A stretch of 64,000 nt of DNA from Chryseobacterium indologenes (GCA_016025055.1 CP065590.1:1364001-1428000); one strand, 5' to 3'; positions 50,618-61,101 are shown, numbered from the stretch's first letter. Numbers and translations are program-made. The notes: generated from the sequence alone by a model not told the origin.

Positions 50618-51212
50618 TGTAGCGTTAATAGGGTTTTCAATGTGGGCTTCTGCACAGATTTCACTGGCAGGTAAGGCTAATATAATATTTCCTACAGGCT
50701 CACCTTCGTGGTCAAATATCAAAGGAACCGTGAATGATGCTATTCAGGGAACAGGTAAAAACAATGTAGGGTTCAACGTGGGACTTTCATTAAAAGTAGG
50801 ACTTCCTACTTCATTGTTTGTAATGCCTGAAATTTATTATACCCATTTCAAGAATGAGTTTACAACAGAGAACACTACGTTTGATGTGAAAAGCAACCGT
50901 ATCGATGTTCCGGTTCTTTTAGGATATAATATTTTAGGTAATATGCTTGGCGTTTTCGTAGGTCCTGTCGGAAGTTTTAATCTGAACAAAGACAATACGT
51001 ACAATGATTTTAAAGAAAATGCCAAAAATGATTTTACTGTGGGATACCAGTTCGGAGCTCAGCTTGAAATTAAAAAGCTGATTGTGAATGCGAAATATGA
51101 AGGAGCTTTCAGTAAAGATCAGAGAAACTTTATCAACAAAGTTTCAGGTTCTGAGATCAGATACGACAACCGTCCGAACCTGTTTATGGTAGGTTTAGGA
51201 TATAAGTTTTAA
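50601..51212 (+). CDS. Outer-membrane beta-barrel protein (OmpW/PorT-like)
   Basis: The 203-residue protein has a signal peptide (MKKVLSVALIGFSMWASAQ) and alternating hydrophobic strands, ending in GLGYKF, the aromatic C terminus of an outer-membrane barrel. Its start lies 17 bp before the end of mlaF, so the two are translationally coupled. This suggests an outer-membrane role linked to the lipid transporter, but that is inference. Confidence 0.8.
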   Translation: MKKVLSVALIGFSMWASAQISLAGKANIIFPTGSPSWSNIKGTVNDAIQGTGKNNVGFNVGLSLKVGLPTSLFVMPEIYYTHFKNEFTTENTTFDVKSNRIDVPVLLGYNILGNMLGVFVGPVGSFNLNKDNTYNDFKENAKNDFTVGYQFGAQLEIKKLIVNAKYEGAFSKDQRNFINKVSGSEIRYDNRPNLFMVGLGYKF

Positions 51213-51235
51213 TCAACTATCGAAAATAACAACTG

Positions 51236-51267
51236 AAAAATCCTCAAGTCTAGACTTGAGGATTTTT
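51236..51267. terminator. Palindromic bidirectional terminator
   Basis: AAAAATCCTCAAGTCT is followed directly by its reverse complement AGACTTGAGGATTTTT. It lies between convergent genes, and the stop codon of the leftward gene (51250-51252) lies inside the stem. Confidence 0.88.
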
Positions 51268-51561
51268 ATTTTGATTGTCCAGTTCAGCCTGGCGCTTTGC
51301 AATATCAGCAGCCTGCTTTTCCAGTTCTTCTTTCTCTTTTTGTAATTGCTTGAATTCTTTTTTCTTTTGTTCAGCTTTCATAGCACTTCCTTTGCTGACA
51401 TAGCCAACCAGGCCACCGATGATAAGCCCTATCCCAACTCCTGCCATCATTCCCATGATATGAGAAATTTTAATTTGCTCTACGGCAAAATCAGTTGTAA
51501 GATAAAAAAGTAAAGCAGAAACAGCTAACAGTATAAGTCCGGTAATTGATAAACTCTTCAT
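51250..51561 (-). CDS. Small membrane protein with coiled coil
   Basis: The 103-residue protein has two helices (about 4-22 and 34-56, the second Gly-rich: MAGVGIGLIIGGLVGY) and a Lys/Glu/Gln coiled-coil C terminus (EQKKKEFKQLQKEKEELEKQ). I do not recognise a family. It lies alone between an M48 protease and the barrel gene. Confidence 0.7.
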   Translation of the reverse strand: MKSLSITGLILLAVSALLFYLTTDFAVEQIKISHIMGMMAGVGIGLIIGGLVGYVSKGSAMKAEQKKKEFKQLQKEKEELEKQAADIAKRQAELDNQNKNPQV

Positions 51562-51584
51562 AATATTGTGTTTAGGTGGTTACA

Positions 51585-51628
51585 TAAAAAAGCCTTACCA
51601 AATTTACTAAAAATTTAATAAGGCTTCA
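51585..51628 (-). terminator. Terminator of the M48 protease gene
   Basis: AAGCCTTA and TAAGGCTT form the stem and the loop has a further A/T-rich inner pairing. Confidence 0.6.
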
Positions 51629-51647
51629 CTCAAGATTAAAATTCTAA

Positions 51648-52454
51648 TTATATTTTTCCTCCCGCAGCCTTATAATATTCCAAAGCTTTTGGTAAATCAT
51701 TATTAATATCTGAGATTCTTGTTTCAGGATTTGGGTGGGTAGACAAGAATTCAGGTTGTCTTGCTCCTGATGAAGCTCCTTCCATTCTATTCCAGAAAGG
51801 AATGGCTGCCCTCGGGTCATATCCTGCCATAGACATCAGATAAAGTCCCATTTTGTCCGCCTCAGATTCCTGGTTTCTTCCATATTTCAATAAAGCAACC
51901 TGAGATCCGATCGGGTATACTTTCTGAAAAACGCTTGCCCATTGTGCATTGGAGATTGCTCCTCCTAGAATTGCTCCTCCATACTGGGCCATCATAGCCT
52001 GGGAGATTCTTTCGTTTCCGTGTCCTGCCAGTGCATGGGATACTTCATGACCCATTACTACTGCAAGTCCGTTGTCATCTTTTGTAATAGGTAAAATCCC
52101 GGTATAAACGGCTACTTTACCTCCCGGCATACACCATGCATTGAGCTCATTGCTTTGCAAAAGATTAAATTCCCAACTGTAATTGGCCAGATCTGCTGAC
52201 CTTCCTATACTCTGATAATATCTTTCTGCTGCGTTTTTAATTCTGTTTCCTACATTCACCACTCTCTTTGCATCTGATGTTCCGGTAATCACTTTACCTT
52301 TAGACAATGTCGTTTTATATTCCTGTGCAGACATTGTTAAAATTTCTGAATTATTGGCCAGCTGTAAAGACGATCTTCCCGTGATCGGGTTTGTAGTACA
52401 AGCAGCGACCGACAGAGCAATAGCTCCAATTCCAAATAGATGTGTAAATTTCAT
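51648..52454 (-). CDS. M48 family metallopeptidase lipoprotein
   Basis: The 268-residue protein has a lipoprotein signal (lipobox VAAC after MKFTHLFGIGAIALS), the zinc motif HEVSH (about residue 140, within MGHEVSHALAGHGNER) and the third ligand in ESEADKMGL. It resembles BepA/LoiP-type proteases, which act in outer-membrane quality control. It is leftward, opposite the DUF4251 gene. Confidence 0.92.
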   Translation of the reverse strand: MKFTHLFGIGAIALSVAACTTNPITGRSSLQLANNSEILTMSAQEYKTTLSKGKVITGTSDAKRVVNVGNRIKNAAERYYQSIGRSADLANYSWEFNLLQSNELNAWCMPGGKVAVYTGILPITKDDNGLAVVMGHEVSHALAGHGNERISQAMMAQYGGAILGGAISNAQWASVFQKVYPIGSQVALLKYGRNQESEADKMGLYLMSMAGYDPRAAIPFWNRMEGASSGARQPEFLSTHPNPETRISDINNDLPKALEYYKAAGGKI

Positions 52455-52559
52455 ATTTTGAGTGTTAATAATTCAACCTTAACAATTTTTATTCCAAAAA
52501 ACTCTTGAAAGAATAAATTTGCATACATTTTGCTATTTAAATGTAATAATTATTCAATT

Positions 52560-53108
52560 ATGAAAAAATATATTTCTCTTCTGATGATCTTTGGATTTCT
52601 TTTCTTATTTCAGAGCTGTGCATCACAAGGGTCATTAGATTCAAAAACGGTGGATACTCTGGTAGACGCTCAGGAGTTTACCTTCAATGCACAGAGGGCA
52701 AATCCTATGAATTATGATGTCATCAATGTTATCAATTCAATTCCGAATTCTGCTGCAGCCCGAATGTTGAACCTTAACGGGGAATATAGCATTGATGTTA
52801 CTAAAAAAACAGTTGATGTTGTGCTACCTTATTTCGGAAGGGCGTTCAATACATCATATGGCAATACAGACAGTAACAGTTTTCGATTTACCTCAAAAGA
52901 TTTCACTATCAATAAGTCTCAAAATAAAAAAGGAACATGGACTTTAAAGATTAAACCCAACGATGTAAGCAATGTGGATGAGATGAATATTGAAATTTTC
53001 AAAAACGGAAAAGCATTTGTCTCTATGAGAAGTAATGACAGACAGCCGATAACGTATGACGGTTACGTTTCAAAACTTGCCGTAAAGCAGGATAAGGCCA
53101 AACCTTAA
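52560..53108 (+). CDS. DUF4251 domain lipoprotein
   Basis: The 182-residue protein starts MKKYISLLMIFGFLFLFQSC, a lipoprotein signal, and has DAQEFTFNAQRANPMNYDV and LNGEYSIDVTKKTVDVVLPYFGRAF, the DUF4251 pattern. I chose ATG 52560; the longer frame from 52530 starts with an atypical segment. The function is unknown. It converges on meaB and its stop overlaps the meaB stop by about 4 bp. Confidence 0.85.
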   Translation: MKKYISLLMIFGFLFLFQSCASQGSLDSKTVDTLVDAQEFTFNAQRANPMNYDVINVINSIPNSAAARMLNLNGEYSIDVTKKTVDVVLPYFGRAFNTSYGNTDSNSFRFTSKDFTINKSQNKKGTWTLKIKPNDVSNVDEMNIEIFKNGKAFVSMRSNDRQPITYDGYVSKLAVKQDKAKP

Positions 53109-54096
53109 TTCCTATTTTCACTGGATAAAAATTTCTCAACAAATAATTTTGCTTCGGTACTTGGATTAGAAACCATTTCCGAAGCATTTTTTTATGCATA
53201 AGATAAGCTTCTTCCACTGTATTGCTTTTTTTCATGAGCGATAAAATATATTCCTGAACCCAATATTCAAAACGTTTTTCTGCCTGTTGGGTACGGACTT
53301 CTTCAAAACGTCCGGCTTTCTTTTTGAGATCAATAAATTCTGAAATCTTATCATAAATTTCCTTCAGTCCTTCATTGTGTAAGGCAGATCCCAGTAGAAC
53401 AGGAATTTTCCATCCTTTTTCTTTAGCGGGAATAAAATCCAGTGCCCGTTTCAGTTCAAGTCTTGTATTTTTGGCTTTCTGCAGGTTATCCTGATCAACT
53501 TTATTGATAAAAATGAGGTCTACCATCTCCATAATGCCTCGTTTTATGCCCTGAAGCTCATCTCCGCCTCCGATAATTTTTAAAAACAGGAAAACATCGG
53601 TAATATCAGCAACGAGAACTTCAGATTGTCCTACTCCTACGGTCTCTATTAAAATATAATCGTATCCTGCTGCTTCACAGATCATCATGGTCTCAAAAGT
53701 TGTGTTGGCGACCCCTCCTAAAAATCCCGAGCTTGGGGAAGGACGTATAAAGGCATTTTCTTCTTTTGCAAGTTCTTCCATTCTGGTTTTATCACCCAAA
53801 ATACTTCCTTTATTGATTGAAGAACTCGGATCTATGGCGAGGACTGCCACTTTTTTGCCCTGAGCAATAGCCAGCCTCCCGAAACTTTCAATAAAAGTAG
53901 ACTTTCCGGCACCGGGTACTCCTGTTACTCCCACTCTCACAGAGTTTCCGGTAAAAGGCATTATTTTTTTTAAAAGGTCCTCGGCCTGTATTCTGTGGTC
54001 TGCTTTTTTACTTTCAACTAATGTAATCGCTTTTGCAATCAGGCGTTTGTTTCGTGATCGTATTCCTTCTATTAGTTCTTCTGTAGAAAATTTCAT
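53105..54096 (-). CDS. meaB: Methylmalonyl-CoA mutase-associated GTPase MeaB, frameshifted near the C terminus
   Basis: MeaB is a G3E GTPase that protects and reactivates methylmalonyl-CoA mutase. It has the P-loop GVTGVPGAGKST, DPSSSINKGSILGDKTRM, ETVGVGQSE and NKVD. The start is MKFSTEELIEGIRSRNK at 54096; the frame extends further upstream. The C-terminal end is out of frame as read: the T7 run at 53187-53193 needs one more base to give HKKNASEMVSNPSTEAKLF and the stop at 53105, for 330 residues. The mutase itself is not in the window. Confidence 0.9.
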
Positions 54097-54294
54097 TGAT
54101 TCAAAAATAATAATTAAAAAGGGAATGATCAATACCTGTATTTAATGAAACGCAAAAACAGATTCCATATTTACAGTCATCTGTTGTTGATCCGGCACTA
54201 CTTTAATTTTTATTTCTTCTAAATTAAAACTACATCACTCAGTATCAAAGGCCTGAGGAATTTATTACATTTGTTATATATCAAAATAATACGT

Positions 54295-54588
54295 ATGAAA
54301 AGACTTATTGCTGTTGCATCATTTACGAGTATCCTGCTTGTTTCTTGTACACCTAAAGCATCAACAGCTGCTGCAACTGCCGGCACTTCAACCTCTACAG
54401 CAGATCAGATTGCACAGGGGAAGACCATTTTTGAAAATTCTTGCGGAAAGTGCCATAAGCTGCCGGATCCAGCCTCACATAATCCTGTACAATGGGTGGG
54501 AATTATGAACTCGATGGCTCCAAAGGCAAAGCTTACGGATGAGCAGCATCAGTGGGTATACGATTATATCGTTTCTGCTAAAAAATAA
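54295..54588 (+). CDS. Monohaem cytochrome c lipoprotein
   Basis: The 97-residue protein has a lipoprotein signal (lipobox LVSC), an Ala/Thr-rich linker, the haem motif CGKCH and a downstream Met in MNSMAPKAKL, so a His/Met haem is expected. It is an outer-membrane or periplasm-anchored electron carrier. The next gene is a close paralogue. Confidence 0.88.
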   Translation: MKRLIAVASFTSILLVSCTPKASTAAATAGTSTSTADQIAQGKTIFENSCGKCHKLPDPASHNPVQWVGIMNSMAPKAKLTDEQHQWVYDYIVSAKK

Positions 54589-54612
54589 TCAACATCAAAA
54601 ACAAATAAAGGT

Positions 54613-54900
54613 ATGAAAAAGACAATTTTAATCGGCATTGTAGTTTCAGCTTTTTTGCTGTCCTGCGGACCTAAAAGTACGGCCGTAACAGGACCTAAGT
54701 ATACCTCATCTGAAAAATTAGCTCAGGGGAAAACTATTTTTGAAAATTCCTGCGCAAAATGCCATCAATTACCGGAACCTACTAAACATGACAATCAGGG
54801 ATGGATAAAAACATTGAGCAGAATGGCTCCAAAAGCGAAACTTAATGATGATCAACATCAAATGGTCTATGATTATCTGATTTCTGTAAACAAAAAATAA
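54613..54900 (+). CDS. Monohaem cytochrome c lipoprotein, paralogue
   Basis: The 95-residue protein has a lipobox (LLSC), the haem motif CAKCH and MAPKAKLNDDQHQ, closely similar to the gene before it (24 bp away). Tandem duplication is likely. A terminator overlaps its stop codon. Confidence 0.88.
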   Translation: MKKTILIGIVVSAFLLSCGPKSTAVTGPKYTSSEKLAQGKTIFENSCAKCHQLPEPTKHDNQGWIKTLSRMAPKAKLNDDQHQMVYDYLISVNKK

Positions 54901-54927
54901 GCTTTCTCACGAAAGCTTATTTTTTGT
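54893..54927 (+). terminator. Terminator after the tandem cytochromes
   Basis: AATAAGCTTTC pairs with GAAAGCTTATT around a TCAC loop and is followed by a T-run; the TAA stop of the second cytochrome is in the left arm. Confidence 0.82.
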
Positions 54928-54944
54928 TTTATTCATTATCTCAT

Positions 54945-57496
54945 TTATCGTACGATCAATTTCTCAACCTGAGTTTTATCTCCCTGTTGGATATGAACCA
55001 TATATACTCCTTTCTGGAATCCGTTGGTGGAAATTGCTTTCTTAGAACCGGCTTCCCTTGAATCGGTAAGTACTAATTTCCCTGACATATCAAACATTCT
55101 TATTTTAACTTCTTTTGAGGATTTATCGATATTTCCTACGAAGAATTCGTCATAAGTAGGGTTCGGGAAAACAACAAATTTATGATCTAAAGTCTTAAGA
55201 TCTTGAGTTGCAAGTGTTCCGCATTCCGTCGGAACAGTGAAGTCCTGCACCTGATCGTTAAGGGCCGTACTACTTCCTGCAGAAGCATTTACGCCAAGAC
55301 CTCTCTTAGCAAAAGCAGCCCAGATCATACACTTGTCTCCGCCAGCATTTCCAAGAGCATCAGCTTGAAGAAGGCCATCTCTTCCATCAATAAATGACGG
55401 ATTACAGCTTTGTAATTTTAATCCATCTACTACTAATTGTAACACTTTAGCATTTCCGGAAGTATTGCTTGCTGTAACATCACTGTTGTATCCATATTTT
55501 TCTATATACTTCCAGGTAAGATCCCAGAGCATAGTAGCCCATACAAAACCTATAGAGTGGGATTCATTCATTGAATTGGTACTTCCATAGGTGAAACTAT
55601 TGACTCCAAAATCAGGAGAGTATTTTGCAGGTCTGATCCCAACACCTGTAGTGGGCTCCCCGTTGGTATAGGTTCCCATACCTCTGGCTAAAGCAGACGT
55701 ATCACCTGGTCTTGTTGTAAGCATCAGGGCAAAATAATCTGACCAGCCTTCGCCCATCTGCTCTGCTGAATTTAGACAATCATACCCTTGACCTGTTAAT
55801 CTATTTGAAATGCCATGTCCGTATTCATGGGCTACAATTCCATTATCTAAACTTGAATGTTTAAAACCGCTATAATCGAAATCTAATGTGACATTCACTG
55901 CTCCTGCTGTGGCCTGCGCTACAAGATATTCTCCTTCAGCTTTTCCCATCATAAGAGAAGGGATCGTGATTCCTGTAACCGCATTGTCCCTTCCCATAGA
56001 AATAGGATCGGCATTAACAGGATCATAGAGAATAGCTCCGATTGCTCCTGCTTCCTGCATTTTTTTACTTTACTAGCAAAGCTGCAAGTTCCTCTTTTAG
56101 CAAGACCTATCTTCCCAGCCATACTTCCTGCAGCAATTGCAGTACAGGCATCGTCAGGTATTGCCACCATGATATTTCCTGTTACGGGAGGACCTCCCAA
56201 TAAGAGAGAACCGAATGCCGCTCCGCCGGTAACTACTTTAGGCCTGCCTACCATAGATGAGGGGGAATTGTATTGATATCTGGAAATAGGATCTGCTGCA
56301 CTTTGAGCTCTATCCCAGAGATACATTTGCATTCTCGGTGCTGCAAGATAGGTCTGACCGGAAATAACGACTTCATATCCTGAACTGAAATTGGCATTAT
56401 TTAAACCACTTCCGTCAAATGCTTCCGCTCTTACGGCATCACCCTGCATTCCTCCTTTTCCGAAATTGTTGGTCTGATAATTCCTTGCTGGTTCGTTAAA
56501 CCCGAATTTATAGAATATATCATGCATTTTATTATTCATATAAAATAATTGGGTTACTGCCGCATCTCTGTAGGTTAGTGGGTTTTCATATCTTCCGTCT
56601 GCAAAAGGAAAATTAAAGCTAAGACCACTTCCTCCATCTGGCGAATATCCTGCAGTATTGGTATTATTCTGGTCTGAATAGGCATAAACATTATTCCCTC
56701 TTGTATTCGTATAGTTATTGGTACCATCCGAATGCCATCCTTCCGGAGATGCTGCTATATCCCATGGGTTATTTACTATCGAACGAGCTCCGAATGTAGG
56801 TGCTTCTACAGGCAACGCAAAAACATTGTAGGATGCATTAGTAGGTGCAAGCCAATTCATGAATGTATTCTGATCAGCATTTGAATCTCTTTTTACCAAT
56901 TCAACGTTTTGCAGATGTGAGTCTGTGTTACCTTCAAATTTACAGCTGATTGTCATATTGCTTTTGCTCAATACTTCACCAGTCTCTGCATCAGCAACAA
57001 CATGCCAGATATCTGACGAGCTTTTATCTGATACAAACAATTCTTTTGATAAAACATGTACTCCATTCTTTTCAAAATAGACATTAGGAAGATAGTCTAT
57101 ATTTGCAATATTCTCTAATCCAAGTCTTTGTTTCAATGCATCTTCGGAAAATCTCTCCTGTACCTTTTTTTGTAGAGCGACTGTTATATTTTTGCTAAAA
57201 TCATTATTTTCAGAGATGATCTTATCTCCCTTAATGATTACTTTTCCCAGTGCATTATAAACTCTCAAGCCATCATACGTTTGTTGCACATTAACAACAT
57301 TGGCTCCTAAACTTTCGGATGGATCTTCATTCAAAATGATAAATCCACTTTTATTATTAGCATTATTTTTTTGGATTAATTGTCCCTTGTTTTGATAATA
57401 GTCCTGAATTAATTTTGTTGAATTCTGAGCATTAAGTTGTGTAAAGCAAAAGAACACCGCCACAGACATTGGCAATAAAGATAGTTTTTTATTCAT
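54945..57496 (-). CDS. M36 metalloprotease with PA domain and type IX sorting tail, frameshifted as read
   Basis: This secreted zinc protease has a signal peptide (MNKKLSLLPMSVAVFF), a propeptide, the M36 catalytic domain with HEYGHGISNRLTG (about residue 554) and an inserted protease-associated domain (about 445-520, NIMVAIPDDACTAIAAGSMA region). The C terminus is a type IX secretion sorting domain starting near FPNPTYDEFF. Frames 55949-57496 and 54945-56060 meet at a T7 run (56060-56066) that needs one more base, giving 850 residues. It is a paralogue of the next gene to the right. Confidence 0.9.
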
Positions 57497-57566
57497 ACAA
57501 TCACTTTTTATCAAACAAATCTATAAATTATTTATAATATTTGCTTCTTTTTTCTGAAATATTACA

Positions 57567-57598
57567 AAAAAAGAAAACAGAATATGTTTTCCTTTTTT
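57567..57598 (-). terminator. Terminator between the two M36 protease genes
   Basis: On the minus strand GAAAACA pairs with TGTTTTC and a T7 run follows, so the right-hand protease gene is terminated before the left-hand one begins. Confidence 0.7.
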
Positions 57599-57619
57599 AT
57601 AGTTATAGTGGTTTGAAAT

Positions 57620-60208
57620 TTATCGTACGATCAATTTCTCAACCTGAGTTTTATCTCCCTGTTGGATATGAACCATATATACTCCTTTCTGGAATCCGTT
57701 GGTAGAAATTGCTTTCTTAGAATCGGCTTCCCTTGAATCGGTAAGTACTAATTTCCCTGACATATCAAACATTCTTATTTTAACTTCTTTTGAGGATTTA
57801 TCGATATTTCCTACGAAAAATTCGTCATAAGTAGGAATTGGAAATATGATAAATTTAGTCTCTGCCATTTTGCTGTCCTGAACTGCTAAAGTTGTATTAC
57901 ATTCTTGAGGAACTGTAAAGTCTTCAACCTGGTCATTTGCCACTGTTTTAACACCTGCTGAAGCGCCTACTCCCAATCCTCTTTTTGCAAATGCGTTCCA
58001 AATCATACATTTATCTGCGCCTCCGTTTCCAACGGCATCTGCCTGAAGAATAGCATCTCTTCCGTCAATAAATGTCGGGCTGCAAGCCTGTAATTTAAGA
58101 CCATCCATCACAATCTGAAGTGCTTTGGCATTTCCTGATGCAGGGCTTGCCAAAACATCACTATTATACCCGTACTTTTCAATATACTTCCAGGTAAGGT
58201 CCCAAAGCATCGTAGCCCAGATAAATCCGACTCCGTGCGGGATCACTGCAGTATTCGTTTTGGCATACGTATAATCATTTACTCCAAAATCAGGAGAATA
58301 TTTAGCCGGTCTGATCCCTACTCCGGTCACAGGTTGTCCTTTTGGATAGGTACCTACTCCTCTTGCAAGAGCAGAGGTATCACCAGGTCTTGTGGTAATC
58401 ATCAGAGCAAAATAGTCGGACCAGCCTTCACCCATTTGTTCTGTTGTATTGGTTGCAGAAAGACAGCTATATCCTTGTCCCGTAAGTCTGTTTGAAATTC
58501 CGTGCCCATATTCATGAGCGATAATTCCATTATCAAAACTTGAATGTTTGAAGCCACTGTAATCAAAATTCAATGTGACATTCACGGGACCGTTGTTCAA
58601 CTCTGCGACCATAAATTCGCCTTCTGTTTTACCAATATTGATGGATGGAATGGTTACCTGGCTTCCGGAATTTCCTGCACCCATACCTACAGGGGCATCA
58701 ACAGCAGGCCTGTAAACAATTACTCCTATAGCACCGGCATTTTGCGCATTGAGTACTTTAAGTCCATATTCACAGCTCGTGCTTGTTATCAGAGCTATTT
58801 TATTGGTAAGACTTCCTGCTGCCGGCGCAGTACAAGCATCAGCAGGCACAGAAACGACAAGATCACCCGTAACGGCAGGGCCAAAAATAGGACCGAATGA
58901 AGCACCGGCGGTTAAGGCCTTAGGTCTGTTTACAATGGTTGCGGGAGCGTTATATTGGTATCTTACAATTGGATCATCTGCTGTTTGTGTTCTGTCATAC
59001 AGATACATTTGCATTCTTGGTGCTGAGACCTGAATTTGCCCCGAAGTAGTTACTCTTTCATATCCGGAGCTAAAATTGGCATTATTCAGACCACTTCCGT
59101 CAAACGCTTCAGCTCTTACTGCATCACCTCCAATTCCTCCATTGGCAAAGTTATTGGTCTGAAAATTCCTTGCCGCCTCAGTGAATCCAAACTTATAGAA
59201 TATGTCATGCATTTTATTGTTCATATAAAACAAATTGGTAACGGCGGCATCTCTATAGGTAAACGGATTGGCATATCTGTCATCCGCGAAAGGAAAATTA
59301 AAGTTCAGAACACTTCCTCCGTCCGGTGAATATCCGGGAGTATTGGCATTATCCTGATCAGAATAGGCATATACATTATTTCCTCTTGTATTGGTATAGC
59401 TATTGGTGCCATCCGAATGCCATCCTTCGGGGGAAGCTACCAGGTCCCAAGGATTATTGACAATGCTACGATTTCCAAATGTTGGTGCCTCTATAGGAAG
59501 TGGAAAAATATTATAGGAAGCATTGGAAGGTACGAGCAGATTACCTGCTGTACTATTAATCGTCTCCTTAAAATTGATTGGTTGATCTACCATATTTTGA
59601 GATTCCTGAATCTCCCCAGATTTTTCGACTGAATCTGAGGTATGATCAAAATGGCAGCTCAATGTCATATTATCTTTATTGAGAATTTCTCCCGAACCGG
59701 CATCCAATATAATATGCCATACATCTGAAGAGTTTCCGTCTGATACAAAAATTTCTTTGGAAAGAACATATACTCCATTTTTTTCAAAATAGACATCAGA
59801 AGCGTAATCGGCACTTGCAATTTTTGTTAATCCCAGTTGTTGCTTCAGAAAACTTTCCGAAAATTTTTGTTCTTTTTGAAGAGCATTAGCAATCACTACA
59901 TCTCTGCTGAAATCATTTTTTTCAGAAATAATCTTATCTCCTTTAATGATTACTTTTCCTAAAGCATTATAAAGCTTCAGTCCGTTGTAGGTTTGTTGTA
60001 CATTAACAATATTGGCGCCCAGGCTTTTGGAAGGATCCTCGTTTAAAATGACCACGCCCACTTTGTCATTGCTGCCATTTTTTTGCGTTAGTTTCCCACT
60101 TTTTTGGTAATAATCCTGAATCAATTTTGTAGAATTCTGTGCATTTACCTGACCAAAGGCAAAAAACGCCGCTACAGAAATTGGCAGTAAAAATAATTTT
60201 TTATTCAT
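57620..60208 (-). CDS. M36 metalloprotease with PA domain and type IX sorting tail
   Basis: The 862-residue protein starts MNKKLFLLPISVAAFFAFG and has the same layout as its neighbour: propeptide, an M36 catalytic domain with HEYGHGISNRLTG (about residue 564), an inserted protease-associated domain with PAAGSLTNKIALI, and a C-terminal type IX sorting domain (PIPTYDEFFVGNIDKSS). M36 proteases digest extracellular proteins. It is intact. Confidence 0.94.
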   Translation of the reverse strand: MNKKLFLLPISVAAFFAFGQVNAQNSTKLIQDYYQKSGKLTQKNGSNDKVGVVILNEDPSKSLGANIVNVQQTYNGLKLYNALGKVIIKGDKIISEKNDFSRDVVIANALQKEQKFSESFLKQQLGLTKIASADYASDVYFEKNGVYVLSKEIFVSDGNSSDVWHIILDAGSGEILNKDNMTLSCHFDHTSDSVEKSGEIQESQNMVDQPINFKETINSTAGNLLVPSNASYNIFPLPIEAPTFGNRSIVNNPWDLVASPEGWHSDGTNSYTNTRGNNVYAYSDQDNANTPGYSPDGGSVLNFNFPFADDRYANPFTYRDAAVTNLFYMNNKMHDIFYKFGFTEAARNFQTNNFANGGIGGDAVRAEAFDGSGLNNANFSSGYERVTTSGQIQVSAPRMQMYLYDRTQTADDPIVRYQYNAPATIVNRPKALTAGASFGPIFGPAVTGDLVVSVPADACTAPAAGSLTNKIALITSTSCEYGLKVLNAQNAGAIGVIVYRPAVDAPVGMGAGNSGSQVTIPSINIGKTEGEFMVAELNNGPVNVTLNFDYSGFKHSSFDNGIIAHEYGHGISNRLTGQGYSCLSATNTTEQMGEGWSDYFALMITTRPGDTSALARGVGTYPKGQPVTGVGIRPAKYSPDFGVNDYTYAKTNTAVIPHGVGFIWATMLWDLTWKYIEKYGYNSDVLASPASGNAKALQIVMDGLKLQACSPTFIDGRDAILQADAVGNGGADKCMIWNAFAKRGLGVGASAGVKTVANDQVEDFTVPQECNTTLAVQDSKMAETKFIIFPIPTYDEFFVGNIDKSSKEVKIRMFDMSGKLVLTDSREADSKKAISTNGFQKGVYMVHIQQGDKTQVEKLIVR

Positions 60209-60402
60209 ATAATCGCTTTTTATTCGATAAATCTATGAATTATTTATACCATTTCAAACAATTGTATGAATTTTATAAAAAATAAAATTTTACCGTTTGC
60301 TCTTTTTCTTCTTGTCTGTAATAACTGACTCGCTTAGCCATTTTTACAAAGGTTCAAAAGCGCGGTTATATTTCTTCTTTTTTCAGACAAGAGTATTTCT
60401 TT

Positions 60403-61101
60403 TTAATTAGGGTCACGGCTATATTTTTTTAATTCATTTCTTAGGGTACATCTCTTTTTTTTAAAGGATTTGTCTTCATAATTTTTTTTAAAATCTGTTC
60501 CGGAAAATGTCCGTACAGGGCTTCCACGCTGCACCTGTATCTGAAGTGTCCAGGTTTCTCTCATTTTCTTTTCCAATTGCTGAACGTGCATTGCCATCAC
60601 TTTTTCTTTCAGCCGGACCACAGAAAGTTTTTTATTCTCCAACTGTGATCGTGAATCCTGTACAAATACAGATTGTCTGCTTGGAATATGGGTAGCCCTC
60701 ACTGCGGTATTGACTTTGTTTACATTCTGCCCTCCACTACCCTGGCTTCTTGCCGTCTGGAACTTAATATCTCTTTCCCTGAAATCTATCTTTTCAGGAT
60801 TTTCCAATTCAAAGACCCCAATAAACCAGTTGCTTCTTTTGTGCAGTTTTCTGAAGGTACTCTTCCCTACCCAACAAATGCTTCCCACCCAGTTTTTTAA
60901 AAAAAGGGATAGTTCTTCTCCTTTTAAGAGAAGAGTTACGGATTTCAACGTCAGGTTTTCATCGCCGTTTTCACGATGGATGATTTCGTAGTCTATCTTA
61001 TTTTGTATTGCTTCTTCAAGAAAAGTTTTCAGCACTTTGGCAACAACCCACTGACATTCTAAAGGTCCTCTTCCGGAAGTTATCTGTATTAATTTTTCCA
61101 T
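60403..61101 (-). CDS. prfH: Peptide chain release factor H PrfH
   Basis: PrfH is a class I release factor homologue that keeps the peptide-releasing GGQ loop (QGSGGQNVN, GGQ about 123-125) but lacks the codon-reading domain. The 232-residue protein also has TSGRGPLECQWVV and the basic C-terminal tail. In other bacteria it is encoded with RtcB and rescues ribosomes with damaged 16S rRNA. Here it lies 1 bp after the nucleotidyltransferase-like gene in the same orientation. The gene and the upstream gene are leftward. Confidence 0.93.
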   Translation of the reverse strand: MEKLIQITSGRGPLECQWVVAKVLKTFLEEAIQNKIDYEIIHRENGDENLTLKSVTLLLKGEELSLFLKNWVGSICWVGKSTFRKLHKRSNWFIGVFELENPEKIDFRERDIKFQTARSQGSGGQNVNKVNTAVRATHIPSRQSVFVQDSRSQLENKKLSVVRLKEKVMAMHVQQLEKKMRETWTLQIQVQRGSPVRTFSGTDFKKNYEDKSFKKKRCTLRNELKKYSRDPN

